A stretch of 64,000 nt of DNA from Buttiauxella sp049686335 (GTDB lineage Bacteria; Pseudomonadota; Gammaproteobacteria; Enterobacterales; Enterobacteriaceae). The translations under genes were made by a program, and so were the position numbers. Location of the stretch: positions 248,001-312,000 of the forward strand of contig NZ_JBAVHX010000008.1 of NCBI RefSeq assembly GCF_049686335.1. The letters run 5' to 3'. The notes under the pieces are model-generated. The model ran no database searches and was not told the DNA's origin. It saw only the letters and a program-made list of their open reading frames with translations. Positions within the stretch are counted from its first letter, which is position 1, and each line of letters opens with the position of its first letter. Of this stretch, positions 52,439 to 62,086 are shown in pieces.

Positions 52439-53977
52439 TTAGTGCGCACCGCCGCCACCGCCTCCGGCACCAAACGGAGGTTTGGCAAACCACACCAGAC
52501 CCAGCAACAGAATAAATATCCCTGCTGAAATCCAGAAAATCTCATTGGCTGCAATAATCAGCCCCTGATTGGTGATCTGCTGCGCAATATAGCCAGAGGC
52601 TTGCTGCGTAGACATCCCCAGATTTTCCAGCTGCGAGTACATCTGCTGCGCATTCGGGTTAAACGGTGAAACGGACTCCGTTAACTGCGAATGGTGCATG
52701 GCTTCGCGGTTGGTCCAAAGTGTCGTGGTGATGGACGTACCAATCGAACCGGCAAGAGTACGCGTAAAGTTCGACAGACTCGACGCCGCCGCCATGCGTT
52801 CAGGCGGGAGCCCGGACAGCGTAATGGTTGTCAGTGGCATAAAGAAGCAGGCCACGGCGAAGCCCTGAATAAACTGAGGCCAGGCCGACGCGCCGAAATC
52901 CATCCCCGGTTCGAAGGTATAAGCACGCCAGTAGAAGCACACCGCGTACATGATAAAGCTGAACGTCACCAGCCGCCGCATATCGAGCTTATGAGCAAAG
53001 CGCCCGATAATGGGCGATAACAGCACTGGAATGACACCCACCGGTGCCGACGCCAGACCCGCCCAGGTTGCCGTATAGCCGTATACCTCCTGCAATAGCT
53101 GCGGCAGCAAAACAATTGCGCCGAAGTAGAGCATGTAGGCAAGACTGATACACAGACAGCCGATGGTAAAGTTTCGCGACTTAAACAACGACAGATCAAC
53201 GATGGGGTTATCGTCGGTGAGCTCCCAGACAATCAAGAAGCTAATCGCCACCACCGCGACGATAGTCAGAACGATGATTTCAGTGGAGTTAAACCAATCC
53301 AGCTCTTTGCCGCGGTCGAGCATGATCTGCAGGCTACCAATGCCGAGAACCAGCAACGCAAGCCCGATACCATCAATACGACGGTTCTCGGTTTTAGTCT
53401 CACGGCCACGCAGCGTTTGCAGTGTCAGCAACACCACCACCGCTCCGATTGGCACGTTGATAAAGAAGATCCAGCCCCAGTGATAGTTATCACTGATATA
53501 ACCACCGAGAATCGGCCCGCAAATGGGCGCCACAATAACGGTCATCGACCATAGCGCCAGCGCAATACTTCGCTTCGCGGGTGGATAGTTATTGAGCAGC
53601 AGACTTTGTGAGAGTGGAATCAGTGGCCCGGCAACAATCCCCTGGATAACGCGGAAGAAAATCAGCATCTCCAGACTTTTTGAGACGCCGCAAGCCCATG
53701 AAGCCAGCACGAACAGAATCGTCGACCACATGAACAACTTCACTTCACCCAGGCGCTTTGCCAGCCACCCGGTGATAGGAATTGAGATGGCGTTTGCCAC
53801 CCCAAACGACGTAATAACCCAGGTTCCCTGGCTCAGTGATGAGCCAAGGTTACCGGCGATCGTCGGTATTGCCACGTTGGCGATGGTGGAGTCCAGCACC
53901 TGCATAAAGGTCGCCAATGACAAGGCGATGGTCATGATGACCAGTGGAGCCCCTTCCAGCGGTTTTTGCTGTTTCAT
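52439..53977 (-). CDS. emrB: Multidrug efflux permease EmrB
   Basis: MFS drug:proton antiporter of the 14-helix DHA2 family; exports hydrophobic uncouplers such as CCCP and nalidixic acid with EmrA and TolC. 512 residues. DHA2 blocks MQVLDSTIANVAIPTIAG near residue 25, GWLAKRLGE, RVIQGIVAGPLIPLSQSLLL (motif C region). It ends in an unusual glycine-rich tail GAGGGGGGAH. Sixteen bases separate it from emrA. Confidence 0.96.
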   Translation of the reverse strand: MKQQKPLEGAPLVIMTIALSLATFMQVLDSTIANVAIPTIAGNLGSSLSQGTWVITSFGVANAISIPITGWLAKRLGEVKLFMWSTILFVLASWACGVSKSLEMLIFFRVIQGIVAGPLIPLSQSLLLNNYPPAKRSIALALWSMTVIVAPICGPILGGYISDNYHWGWIFFINVPIGAVVVLLTLQTLRGRETKTENRRIDGIGLALLVLGIGSLQIMLDRGKELDWFNSTEIIVLTIVAVVAISFLIVWELTDDNPIVDLSLFKSRNFTIGCLCISLAYMLYFGAIVLLPQLLQEVYGYTATWAGLASAPVGVIPVLLSPIIGRFAHKLDMRRLVTFSFIMYAVCFYWRAYTFEPGMDFGASAWPQFIQGFAVACFFMPLTTITLSGLPPERMAAASSLSNFTRTLAGSIGTSITTTLWTNREAMHHSQLTESVSPFNPNAQQMYSQLENLGMSTQQASGYIAQQITNQGLIIAANEIFWISAGIFILLLGLVWFAKPPFGAGGGGGGAH

Positions 53978-53992
53978 ACAAGCTCCGCTTTG

Positions 53993-55165
53993 TTAACCCG
54001 CATTGGCCTGGATGATGTTATTGATAAGCTCGTTGACTGGCGCAAGGTTCAGCTCGCGCGCGTTGCTTTCATAGACCGGAGAGCTACGCGTTGCATTCGC
54101 CAACATACTGCCATCGCGGTTACTGGTATCCACCGTCACTAACGTGGAAAGCCCGATACGCAGCGGATGTTGTTCAAGCTGTTTTGCATCCAGTTCAATA
54201 CGCACTGGCAAACGCTGAACGACTTTGATCCAGTTACCCGTCGCATTTTGTGCAGGCAGCAGTGAGAATGCGCTACCTGTGCCCATATCGAGGCCCACGA
54301 CTTTACCGGTGTACTCGATTTTATCGCCGTAGATATCACTGACGATGGTCGCCGGTTGGCCAATACGCATATGCGCAAGCTGGGTTTCTTTGAAGTTCGC
54401 ATCAACCCATAAACCACTCGCAGGCACGATAGCCATCAGTGGCGTCGTCGGGCTAATCTGCGCACCCACTTGCACCACGCGACGTGAAACGTAGCCGGTC
54501 ATTGGGCTGACAATCTTAGTCCGTTGCAGTGCCATCCAGGCGTTACGCAACTCAGCTGCCGCTTGTTTCACACTTGGCTGCTCTTCGAGTTTGGTTCCGA
54601 GGATCATTGCCTGATTGGCATTGTATTGTTGAATAGCAACATCCAGTTGCGCTTGAGCCGATGCGACGGCATCTCGGGCGTGTTGCAATTCTTCACGGCC
54701 AATCAGGTTTGCGTTACCCAGCGGCACGCGACGGTTAAGGTCGCTTTGAGCCTGTGCAAGAGAGGTCTTTTGCAGCTCAATATTGGCCTGATATTGCTTA
54801 CTGTTAATCATTAACTGACGAGTCTGACGCACGCTTGAAGCCAGCACCGTTTGTGCTTGCTCAAATGCTTGTTCAGCGTCCGCCTGGTCCAGCGTCACCA
54901 ACACATCGCCCTGTTTAACGAAGTCGGTATTATCTGCCCAGACCTTGGTTACGCTTCCGGAAACCTGGGACATTATCTGCACCTGATTACCAGCCACATA
55001 CGCATCATCCGTATTTTCGTAGTGACGTAACACTAGAAACCAATAAATCCCATATGCCACAGCAATAATGACAAACAGCAAGGTCAATACAATCAAGGCA
55101 CCTTTACGTTTGCCTTTCTTGTTTCCCGGCTGCTGCGGGGTTTGAGTCTCCGCATGTGCGCTCAT
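53993..55165 (-). CDS. emrA: Multidrug efflux membrane-fusion protein EmrA
   Basis: Periplasmic adaptor linking EmrB to TolC. 390 residues from the ATG at 55165 (MSAHAETQTPQQPG), after GGAGATAAGC; a GTG four codons earlier is less likely. Cytoplasmic basic stretch, membrane anchor at about 27-47, long alpha-helical hairpin at 95-210, lipoyl-like halves YVAGNQVQIMSQVSGSVTKV and GYVSRRVVQVGAQ, beta-barrel end. Confidence 0.96.
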   Translation of the reverse strand: MSAHAETQTPQQPGNKKGKRKGALIVLTLLFVIIAVAYGIYWFLVLRHYENTDDAYVAGNQVQIMSQVSGSVTKVWADNTDFVKQGDVLVTLDQADAEQAFEQAQTVLASSVRQTRQLMINSKQYQANIELQKTSLAQAQSDLNRRVPLGNANLIGREELQHARDAVASAQAQLDVAIQQYNANQAMILGTKLEEQPSVKQAAAELRNAWMALQRTKIVSPMTGYVSRRVVQVGAQISPTTPLMAIVPASGLWVDANFKETQLAHMRIGQPATIVSDIYGDKIEYTGKVVGLDMGTGSAFSLLPAQNATGNWIKVVQRLPVRIELDAKQLEQHPLRIGLSTLVTVDTSNRDGSMLANATRSSPVYESNARELNLAPVNELINNIIQANAG

Positions 55166-55221
55166 GCTTATCTCCACACTTTTTTATTATAGTGATCGGC
55201 TGAGCCGACCTGTTAGACCCA

Positions 55222-55251
55222 ACAGGCCAGCAAGGTAAGTTGCTGGCCTGT
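55222..55251. other. Hairpin between emrR and emrA
   Basis: Eleven-base perfect stem ACAGGCCAGCA/TGCTGGCCTGT; a second, competing pairing CCTGTT/AACAGG lies beside it (55209-55226). T tract is on the plus strand only, so on the transcript strand it looks like an attenuator or processing structure rather than a full stop. Confidence 0.6.
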
Positions 55252-55296
55252 CAGTGTTTTTTTCTTTGTGACACGACGATAACGCGTTGACAGCAC

Positions 55297-55827
55297 TTAG
55301 CGCACGGCTTCAAGTACCGTCTGGTTTTCATCCATTTCATCAAGGCGGGTGAGCAATTTGCGGGTGATCTGTTCCAGCTGCTCTTTTTCCGAACCACTCA
55401 GCGAGGACCACAGTTCATGCAAGCAGTGGTGCTGCGGTGGTAACACCTGACGCAAGAATTCCTGACCTTTTTCGGTCAAATGCAGATGCAGGCAGCGGCG
55501 ATCGTTCTCGCTTTCACGACGTTCAATCCAGCCACGCTTTTCCAGCTCATCGGCAATTCGGGTTGCATTGGTACGTGAAGAACCTAATGCGCAACTCAAC
55601 TCTGAAGGCTGGATACTATGATTTTCCTGCGATTCAAGAGTGATCAACGCCATAAACAGCGTTTCGTTAATCCCTTGAGCTTTCAGCATTTTATTGCGGT
55701 TTTCCAAAAGCTTGCCTTGCATATGCATGCACAGGCGCGTCAGAAGAATTTCCTGGTAAGGGAACTCCTCATAGCGTTTGGCGCGAAATTTTAGCATTTG
55801 TTCAATGGGCGTAAACGAACTATCCAT
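55297..55827 (-). CDS. emrR: MarR-family repressor EmrR (MprA)
   Basis: Repressor of emrRAB released by salicylate-like and uncoupler ligands. 176 residues, as in E. coli. MarR winged helix at about 60-125 (SIQPSELSCALGSSRTNATRIADELEKRGWIERRESENDRRCLHLHLTEKG). First gene of the operon; the 469 bases to emrB include the intervening hairpin and emrA. Confidence 0.96.
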   Translation of the reverse strand: MDSSFTPIEQMLKFRAKRYEEFPYQEILLTRLCMHMQGKLLENRNKMLKAQGINETLFMALITLESQENHSIQPSELSCALGSSRTNATRIADELEKRGWIERRESENDRRCLHLHLTEKGQEFLRQVLPPQHHCLHELWSSLSGSEKEQLEQITRKLLTRLDEMDENQTVLEAVR

Positions 55828-55913
55828 TTTGGCATAACCTCATTAGTTGCGGTCGATATAATAACGATGGTGACAAATAAAGTAAATGTATTGTTTGTAC
55901 GTTTTTTTATTCG

Positions 55914-56255
55914 TCAGACTGATATCACCATCATGAGTTTCCAGGTTAATCCATAACCCAGAGCACTTAATAGTGTCGGGATAATGATGCTGCGAGTCTT
56001 ATAAAAGCTCAGCCCGAGAATGATAAAGCCCATTAGCGTCGGGACCAGACGCTGGGCGTCGTGCATGATTTCAGGCACACACGAGACCACCAGCAACGCA
56101 CAAATTGATGCGATGCCAATACTGTCGAGTAGCACGCCTGTCGCCCCTCGTTTGGCCGGACGCGTCGAGTTTGCCCGGATACGCAGGGGTAAATAGCGGA
56201 ACAGGTAGTTGGCACACCCGACCAGCAGGCCCAGCAAAAGTACCTGAGTACTCAT
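55914..56255 (-). CDS. ygaH: L-valine exporter subunit YgaH (AzlD)
   Basis: Small partner of the AzlCD branched-chain amino acid exporter. 113 residues, four hydrophobic helices, from the ATG at 56255 (MSTQVLLLGLLVGCANYLFRYLPLR); longer starts read into ygaZ. Ends in the A/T-rich space before emrR. Overlaps ygaZ by four bases. Confidence 0.92.
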   Translation of the reverse strand: MSTQVLLLGLLVGCANYLFRYLPLRIRANSTRPAKRGATGVLLDSIGIASICALLVVSCVPEIMHDAQRLVPTLMGFIILGLSFYKTRSIIIPTLLSALGYGLTWKLMMVISV

Positions 56256-56992
56256 TCGGGCTCTCCTTGATAAAACGCCTGCACTAATGCCGCCAGACAG
56301 CCACAAACGATCCCTGCAAGAATGGACGCGGGAATGGAAATCAGCGTGACGCCCAACAAGGCACCCGCAAGGGAGGCGGTAACTGTCCAGGATTGTTTCC
56401 GCTGGAACGACGCCAGCAGGAAACTCATAAATAACGCAGGCAACATAAACCCTAACGCTGCCTCAACTGCGGGCAGTTTATCCAGCAAACCGTTACCCGA
56501 CCATGCACCCAGCGCGGTGCCTAAAACCCAAGAGAACCACGAGCTAAAGGCAATACCTATCATCCAGTTTTCGCTCCAGCGCCGGTTATCACGCACCAGT
56601 TTGGCGGTGGCGGCTGCGAAAACTTCGTCGGTCAGGCCGAATGCCCAGATTGCGGTTTTAGGTTTGCTCAACTGGCGTGTAATTCGTTGACGCAGGGAAG
56701 GGCCATACAAGACGTGGCGCACATCCATCGCCATCACCGTTAAAGCGGCGACCCACAAAGAGCTTCCGGCAGCCAGTAAAGCCGTGATCACGAATTGGCT
56801 GGCACCAGCATAAATAATGCAGGAGAAAAACAGGCTTTCGAGAGGAGTGAATCCCAGCTTAGTGGCATTAAGCCCAAACGCAAATGCGACCGGAATGTAG
56901 CTGATGACAATCGGTAAACTGTCTTTCAGCCCTTCAGCCCAGGTAGCATCGCTTTGATCGTTTTCTGATGAAACAGTTGCAGGACTATCCAT
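56252..56992 (-). CDS. ygaZ: L-valine exporter subunit YgaZ (AzlC)
   Basis: Large subunit of the valine (and in E. coli methionine) exporter, inner membrane. 246 residues, AzlC family: GLKDSLPIVISYIPVAFAFGLNATKLGFTPLESLFFSCIIYAGASQF and MDVRHVLYGPSLR are diagnostic. Coupled to ygaH by a four-base overlap. Confidence 0.94.
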   Translation of the reverse strand: MDSPATVSSENDQSDATWAEGLKDSLPIVISYIPVAFAFGLNATKLGFTPLESLFFSCIIYAGASQFVITALLAAGSSLWVAALTVMAMDVRHVLYGPSLRQRITRQLSKPKTAIWAFGLTDEVFAAATAKLVRDNRRWSENWMIGIAFSSWFSWVLGTALGAWSGNGLLDKLPAVEAALGFMLPALFMSFLLASFQRKQSWTVTASLAGALLGVTLISIPASILAGIVCGCLAALVQAFYQGEPE

Positions 56993-57117
56993 ATTGAATA
57001 TTTATATATTTCTGACGTTAATATCACTCGAAGGAACCAACAGGGATAACCTTAACAGACTGGTACGACCCTTAATACCCCCAAATTATCCCTGATGGTT
57101 GTAAAGGATTAGTGGTA

Positions 57118-58293
57118 TCACGGCTGGCGGTGATAACCACGCCACCACACTACTAAATTTAGTAGTGCCATTATCGCACCCGCAGCACACACACCATTCC
57201 ATCCAGCATGTTGATAGGCGTTTGCGGAAATCACTGAACCTGCCGCGCCGCCAATAAAGTAGCTGGTCATGTAGCCGGCAGTCAGACGGTTTCGCGCTTC
57301 CGGCATCATGCGATAGATAACCGTCTGGTTGGTGATATGGACACCCTGAACGGTTAAATCGAGTACCAGGATCCCAACGATAAGCGCGATAACGGAATAC
57401 TGCCCCATCGCGGTGGCAATCCACGACAACAGCAACAGCACCAGCCCGATAGTCGTGGTGAGATGCGCTTTGCCTTTATCGGCAAACCCGCCCGCTGGAC
57501 GCGCACCCAAAGCACCCGCCGCACCCGCGAGGCCAAACAGGCCAATCACCCCTTCGGAGAAGTTAAACGGCGGTGACGCCAGCAGAAATGCCATCGACGT
57601 CCAGAGAATGCTGAAGTTGGCAAAAGTCAGGCAACCGAGCAACGCACGGGTACGCAGTAGCGGAGTTTTGATAAACAGGCCGAATACCGAGGAGAGCAGT
57701 TGAGGATAATTTAGATGGGTTTCAGATTTCACTTTTGGCAAACCACGCCACAAGGCCAGCGCCATCATCACCATTAACACACTCGCGACCCAATAAACGG
57801 TGCGCCAGCCGCCAAGGCTTGCAAGCAACCCGGCCACGGTACGTGCCAGCAAAATCCCTAGCAACAAGCCGCTCATAATGGTGCCGACGACTTTGCCGCG
57901 TTTCTCCGGCTCCGCAAGTGTTGCGGCGAGCGGCACGAGAATTTGTGCCACTACCGAGAACAAACCCGTCAGGGCGGTGCCAAGAATCATCATCCACAGT
58001 GTCTGGCTCAGGGCCACAATGACCATTCCTCCGGCGGCCAGCAGCGTCATAAAGACAATCAGCCCACGGCGCTCAAACATATCCCCCAGAGGTACGAGGA
58101 ACAGCAAACCTACGGCGTAGCCCAGCTGTGCGGCGGTAACGATAAATCCGGCCTGGTTAATCGAAAGGTTAAAGGCAGTCGCAATCGTGTCGAGCAGAGG
58201 TTGTGCGTAGTAGTTACTGGCAACGGCTAAACCCGTCGCGAGGGACATCAGGACGATCAGCGCGGGGCTAAGTCCTTGAGTGGAATTTTTCAT
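57118..58293 (-). CDS. ygaY: MFS transporter YgaY, intact
   Basis: Twelve-helix major facilitator, 391 residues. MFS blocks LATGLAVASNYYAQPLLDTIA, GLLFLVPLGDMFERRG (motif A), and GFADKGKAH in the middle. It is a disrupted gene in E. coli K-12 but is a full-length frame here, similar to the YbhF/arabinose-like MFS_1 group. Substrate unknown. Its promoter must lie in the repeat-bearing region upstream. Confidence 0.88.
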   Translation of the reverse strand: MKNSTQGLSPALIVLMSLATGLAVASNYYAQPLLDTIATAFNLSINQAGFIVTAAQLGYAVGLLFLVPLGDMFERRGLIVFMTLLAAGGMVIVALSQTLWMMILGTALTGLFSVVAQILVPLAATLAEPEKRGKVVGTIMSGLLLGILLARTVAGLLASLGGWRTVYWVASVLMVMMALALWRGLPKVKSETHLNYPQLLSSVFGLFIKTPLLRTRALLGCLTFANFSILWTSMAFLLASPPFNFSEGVIGLFGLAGAAGALGARPAGGFADKGKAHLTTTIGLVLLLLSWIATAMGQYSVIALIVGILVLDLTVQGVHITNQTVIYRMMPEARNRLTAGYMTSYFIGGAAGSVISANAYQHAGWNGVCAAGAIMALLNLVVWWRGYHRQP

Positions 58294-58385
58294 TCTAATT
58301 CTTCGGCTTGTGATGAGAGAACCGGAATAATAGCGAAAATTAATGTAGGTGGGAGTCGGATTGTGCGTTTTGTTTTGGTTGGGTC

Positions 58386-58647
58386 GCCCTCACCCTAACC
58401 CTCTCCCGCAGGAGAGGGAACTGTCCGGTTTTCTCCTTCTCCCGCAGGAGAGGGAACTGTCCGGTTTTCTCCTTCTCCCGCAGAAGAGGGAACTGTCCGG
58501 TTTTCTCCTTCTCCCGCAGAAGAGGGAACTGTCCGGTTTTCTCCTTCTCCCGCAGAAGAGGGAACTATCCGGTTTTCTCCTTCTCCCGCAGGAGAGGGAA
58601 CTGTCCGGTTTTCTCCTTCTCCTGGGGGAGAAGGCCGGGATGAGGGC
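58386..58647. repeat. Tandem 36-bp palindromic array between proX and ygaY
   Basis: Five complete 36-bp units (58433, 58469, 58505, 58541 and 58577 starts) plus a partial first unit and a diverged last one. Unit: CTCCTTCTCCCGCAGGAGAG followed by GGAACTGTCCGGTTTT; variants change AGGAG to AGAAG and one G to A. Outer ends GCCCTCACCCTAA and TGAGGGC form an imperfect inverted repeat, so the array looks like the loop of a single palindromic element amplified in place. A single-copy relative is at 27983. Confidence 0.92.
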
Positions 58648-58669
58648 GTCCTTAGCTAAATATGAACTC

Positions 58670-59662
58670 TTACTTAACTGCCAGCGCTTCGTTCACCCAG
58701 CCATCAAACTCAGCCTGGTGCGCTTTAATCCAGCCATCAACGTGACCCTGAATATCCGCTTCTGAGGCTTTACCGTTATGCATCATCGCATTTTCGGCAT
58801 TGATATCCGCCAGTGGCAGTTTCATCAGGCTAAACAGTTTCGCCGCTTGCGGATTTTTCTCCGCCCAGGCTTTGTTGGCCACGATATGCATGGTGTTCAC
58901 CGGGAAGCCATAATTCGCGCCGTTCGGCAGTTTGGTGTCCATATCTTTCTGCTGACCAGGCATCGAAGAGAATGGCACTTGCAGCCACACCACATCTTTA
59001 CCCGGCACCATCACGTCACTCACCCAATATGGCGTCCAGGTGTAGTACAGAATCGGCTTACCTTCCTTGTGGCGCGTAATGGTGTCGGCAATCATCGCCG
59101 AGTAGTTACCCTGATTATGTTCCACGGTGTTGGTCAGACCAAAGGCGCCAATCTGGTGATTAATCACCGCTTCGCAACCCCAGCCTGGCGTACAGCCGGT
59201 TAAATCTGCTTTTCCGTCGCCGTTGGTATCAAACAATTTGGCGATCTTCGGATCTTTTAACTGCGCGATATTAGTGATTTTGTATTGTTCGGCAGTTTTC
59301 TTATCAATCAGATAACCCTGTGCGGCACCCTGAACGTAGGTCCCTTCACGGTAAAACTTCTTGTCACCCCCTGCAGCAGCATACATATCGTCGTGCAGTG
59401 GTTTCCAGTTGGTGGCAATAAACGTGGTATCGCCAGCGGCCATGGAGGTGTAAGCCACGTTGTAATCCACTTCACTCGGTTTACTCACGGTATAACCGAG
59501 TTTTTCCAGGCCCCGGCTCACCAGTAAAGTCTGGAATGATTCTTCTGAGATGGTGCTTTGTGCAGGCTGAACCGTCATGCCTTTGCCCGGTAAATCTGCG
59601 GCAAAAGTGCTGGTGGTTACGAGAGTCGCAAGGGCTGTAGCGAGTAGCGTTGTGTGTCGCAT
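58670..59662 (-). CDS. proX: Glycine betaine-binding periplasmic protein ProX
   Basis: Substrate-binding protein of the ProU osmoprotectant ABC transporter. 330 residues with signal peptide ending ...STFAA. Betaine-box tryptophans occur in TNWKPLHDDMY, YTWTPYWVSD, and CTPGWGC carries the conserved disulfide. Last gene of proVWX, followed by the 36-bp array. Confidence 0.96.
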   Translation of the reverse strand: MRHTTLLATALATLVTTSTFAADLPGKGMTVQPAQSTISEESFQTLLVSRGLEKLGYTVSKPSEVDYNVAYTSMAAGDTTFIATNWKPLHDDMYAAAGGDKKFYREGTYVQGAAQGYLIDKKTAEQYKITNIAQLKDPKIAKLFDTNGDGKADLTGCTPGWGCEAVINHQIGAFGLTNTVEHNQGNYSAMIADTITRHKEGKPILYYTWTPYWVSDVMVPGKDVVWLQVPFSSMPGQQKDMDTKLPNGANYGFPVNTMHIVANKAWAEKNPQAAKLFSLMKLPLADINAENAMMHNGKASEADIQGHVDGWIKAHQAEFDGWVNEALAVK

Positions 59663-59719
59663 CGTTATTCTTCCTTTTCGGTGATGGGGCGTGAGGCGGC
59701 ACGAATGCCGCCATCATGT

Positions 59720-60796
59720 TTATTTGATGAAGGGACGGGTCAGGAGACCAATTGGGCCGGTGTTAAACCAGCGACGGTTGCCACGGCTGCGTGAATCGCG
59801 GCCAATGGACTGAGTTAAACGGTCGAGAATAATGGCCAGGATAACAATCCCGACGCCGCCGACGGTCGCAAGACCCATATCGAGACGGCCAATACCACGC
59901 AATACCATCTGTCCAAGACCGCCAACGGCAATCATTGATGCGATAACGACCATGGAAAGTGCCAGCATCAGCGTCTGGTTTACGCCCGCCATAATGGTTG
60001 GCATCGCCAGCGGTAACTGAACTTTGAACAACATCTGACGCGGGCTTGCCCCGAACGAACGTGATGCTTCAATCAAATCTTCCGGAACCTGCTTAATCCC
60101 CAGAATTGTCAGACGCACAATCGGTGGCAGAGCAAAGATAATCGTCACCACCACACCCGGCACGTTACCGATACCGAACAGCATCACGATAGGCACCAGA
60201 TAGACAAACGCCGGCGTGGTCTGCATGGCATCTAATAGCGGGCGGATTATCTTCGCCGCGCGCTCGCTTCTGGCAAGCCATATACCCAGCGGCAAACCAA
60301 TAATCATGCAGAACAGCAGGGCGGTCAGAACCAGCGCCAGCGTCACCATCGCTTGCGACCATGCGCCAATCGCGCCAATCGCAACCAACGACACTAACGT
60401 CGCAATCCCCATTCCGAGGCTGGACATCTGCCACGCAATCAGCGCGAACAGGATGATCGCCACCGGCGCTGGCATCCCCAGCAAGAAGTGCTGGAAGCCA
60501 CTGAGGATATAATCCACCGGCACACGAATACCCTGGAATACCGGGCGGAAGTGTGTGACCACCCAGTCGATCCCGTGTGTCACCCAGCTATCGAGTGGCA
60601 CAAGCGTCTTATGGAACGGATCCAAAATATTAAAATGCTCTGGTGCCGGTGCAGGAGCTGAATTCAGCCAGTCTGCGCTGCTACCTGTCGCCGGTGTCGA
60701 TGCCGGGCCACCCCACGCATCTGCGGTAGATGCAGCCTGATTGGTTGTTGCGTCGGCAGCAGCACTGCCGGTATCCCACGGATTTGATGCACTCAT
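59720..60796 (-). CDS. proW: Glycine betaine/proline ABC permease ProW
   Basis: Membrane permease of ProU. 358 residues: a Pro/Ala-rich N-terminal tail of about 60 residues, then seven or so helices with the EAA motif EASRSFGASPRQMLFKVQLPLAMP near 235. It overlaps proV by four bases. Confidence 0.95.
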   Translation of the reverse strand: MSASNPWDTGSAAADATTNQAASTADAWGGPASTPATGSSADWLNSAPAPAPEHFNILDPFHKTLVPLDSWVTHGIDWVVTHFRPVFQGIRVPVDYILSGFQHFLLGMPAPVAIILFALIAWQMSSLGMGIATLVSLVAIGAIGAWSQAMVTLALVLTALLFCMIIGLPLGIWLARSERAAKIIRPLLDAMQTTPAFVYLVPIVMLFGIGNVPGVVVTIIFALPPIVRLTILGIKQVPEDLIEASRSFGASPRQMLFKVQLPLAMPTIMAGVNQTLMLALSMVVIASMIAVGGLGQMVLRGIGRLDMGLATVGGVGIVILAIILDRLTQSIGRDSRSRGNRRWFNTGPIGLLTRPFIK

Positions 60797-61992
60797 TGAC
60801 TTACCCCCTCACGATCTAACGCCTGCAGCAGAACCCCTTTCGAGATAATGCCCACGTACTGACTCTCTTCCCCAATAACCGGAACCGCGCACGGTGCCTG
60901 GCCAACATGGGTGAGCAGATCGCTCAGTGACGTATCAGCGGAAACTGCCGCTGGAGATTCGAGGTAAGCATTGTCCAGACCCTGGCCTGCCGCTAATGCG
61001 GCTTTCAGAGAATCTGTTGAGACAATCCCGAGGAATTTCTGTCCGCGTTCAATGACATAACCGAATTCACGGTCTTCATCTTGCAGCAGCTTGAGCGCCG
61101 AACGCGGGCCAAAACCGGCAGTTTTACGCAACAGGCCAGCCGGGTTACGACGGGCAATATCTTTCGCGCTAAACACCTGGCTTATATCCACACCACGGAA
61201 GAAGGTGCGAACATAATCATTCGCCGGATTATTCAGAATTTCATCCGGTGTACCGACTTGCACAACTTCACCACCTTGCATAATGGCAATTCGGTCGCCA
61301 ATACGCATTGCTTCATCCAAATCGTGGGAAATAAATACAATGGTACGTTGGTGTTTTGCCTGCAATTTAATTAATTCATCCTGCATCTCAGTACGAATTA
61401 ATGGATCGAGGGCAGAGAAGGCTTCATCCATCAATAATATATCGGGATTAATTGCCAAAGCACGGGCCAAACCAACACGCTGACGCATACCACCAGAAAG
61501 CTCATCGGGATACGCGTGGGAATAATTTTCAAGCCCAACCTGACGCAATGCATCAAGCGCTTTTTCCTGACGTTCTTTCAACGGAATACCAGCTAATTCC
61601 ATACCGAAAGCGGTATTATTTAGCACCGTCATATGAGGCATCAGAGCAAAGGACTGGAATACCATGGAGATCTTATTTTTGCGTACTTCACGCAGTTCCG
61701 CTTCTGATATTTTGGCGATGTCGACGCCGTCAATCAGTACCTGTCCACGGGTTGGTTCAATCAGGCGATTGAGAAGGCGAACCATGGTGGATTTACCGGA
61801 ACCCGATAACCCCATGATGACAAAAATCTCGCCTTCTTCAATGGCCAGACTGGCGTCTTTTACGCCAAGCGACAGCCCTGTTTTCTCCAGTAATTCTGCT
61901 TTGGAAATACCTTTTTCTATATATTTGAATGCGCGTTGTGGATGCTCACCAAATACTTTATATAAATTCTTTACTTCAAGTTTAATTGCCAT
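60793..61992 (-). CDS. proV: Glycine betaine/proline ABC ATPase ProV
   Basis: ATP-binding subunit of the osmoregulated ProU system. 399 residues. Walker A GLSGSGKST near residue 61, signature LSGGMRQRVG near 170, Walker B DILLMDEAFSALDP, and two CBS domains at about 280-399 that may sense ionic strength. First gene of the operon. The A/T-rich 5' end is where H-NS acts in E. coli. Confidence 0.96.
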   Translation of the reverse strand: MAIKLEVKNLYKVFGEHPQRAFKYIEKGISKAELLEKTGLSLGVKDASLAIEEGEIFVIMGLSGSGKSTMVRLLNRLIEPTRGQVLIDGVDIAKISEAELREVRKNKISMVFQSFALMPHMTVLNNTAFGMELAGIPLKERQEKALDALRQVGLENYSHAYPDELSGGMRQRVGLARALAINPDILLMDEAFSALDPLIRTEMQDELIKLQAKHQRTIVFISHDLDEAMRIGDRIAIMQGGEVVQVGTPDEILNNPANDYVRTFFRGVDISQVFSAKDIARRNPAGLLRKTAGFGPRSALKLLQDEDREFGYVIERGQKFLGIVSTDSLKAALAAGQGLDNAYLESPAAVSADTSLSDLLTHVGQAPCAVPVIGEESQYVGIISKGVLLQALDREGVSQ

Positions 61993-62058
61993 GCAATAAA
62001 GTTATTCCTGTATTTATATATTTATACACAATTCCTGATGGAAATATTCACTGCATAT

Positions 62059-62086
62059 ACCCTAACATACTCAGAATCTGAGACAA
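62059..62086 (-). promoter_or_regulatory. proU main promoter
   Basis: Minus strand: -35 TTGTCT, 16-base spacer, -10 TAGGGT, giving a start about 60 bases before proV. This fits the E. coli proU P2 promoter, with the unusual -10 TAGGGT, that responds to osmolarity and H-NS. Confidence 0.75.

Noticed and set aside
58386..58647. CRISPR array
   Set aside because: Units are contiguous with no unique spacers between them, and no cas genes are near.
58349..58765. 138-codon frame with 12-residue repeats
   Set aside because: Created by the 36-bp array, whose unit length is a multiple of three; no start signal and it runs into antisense proX.
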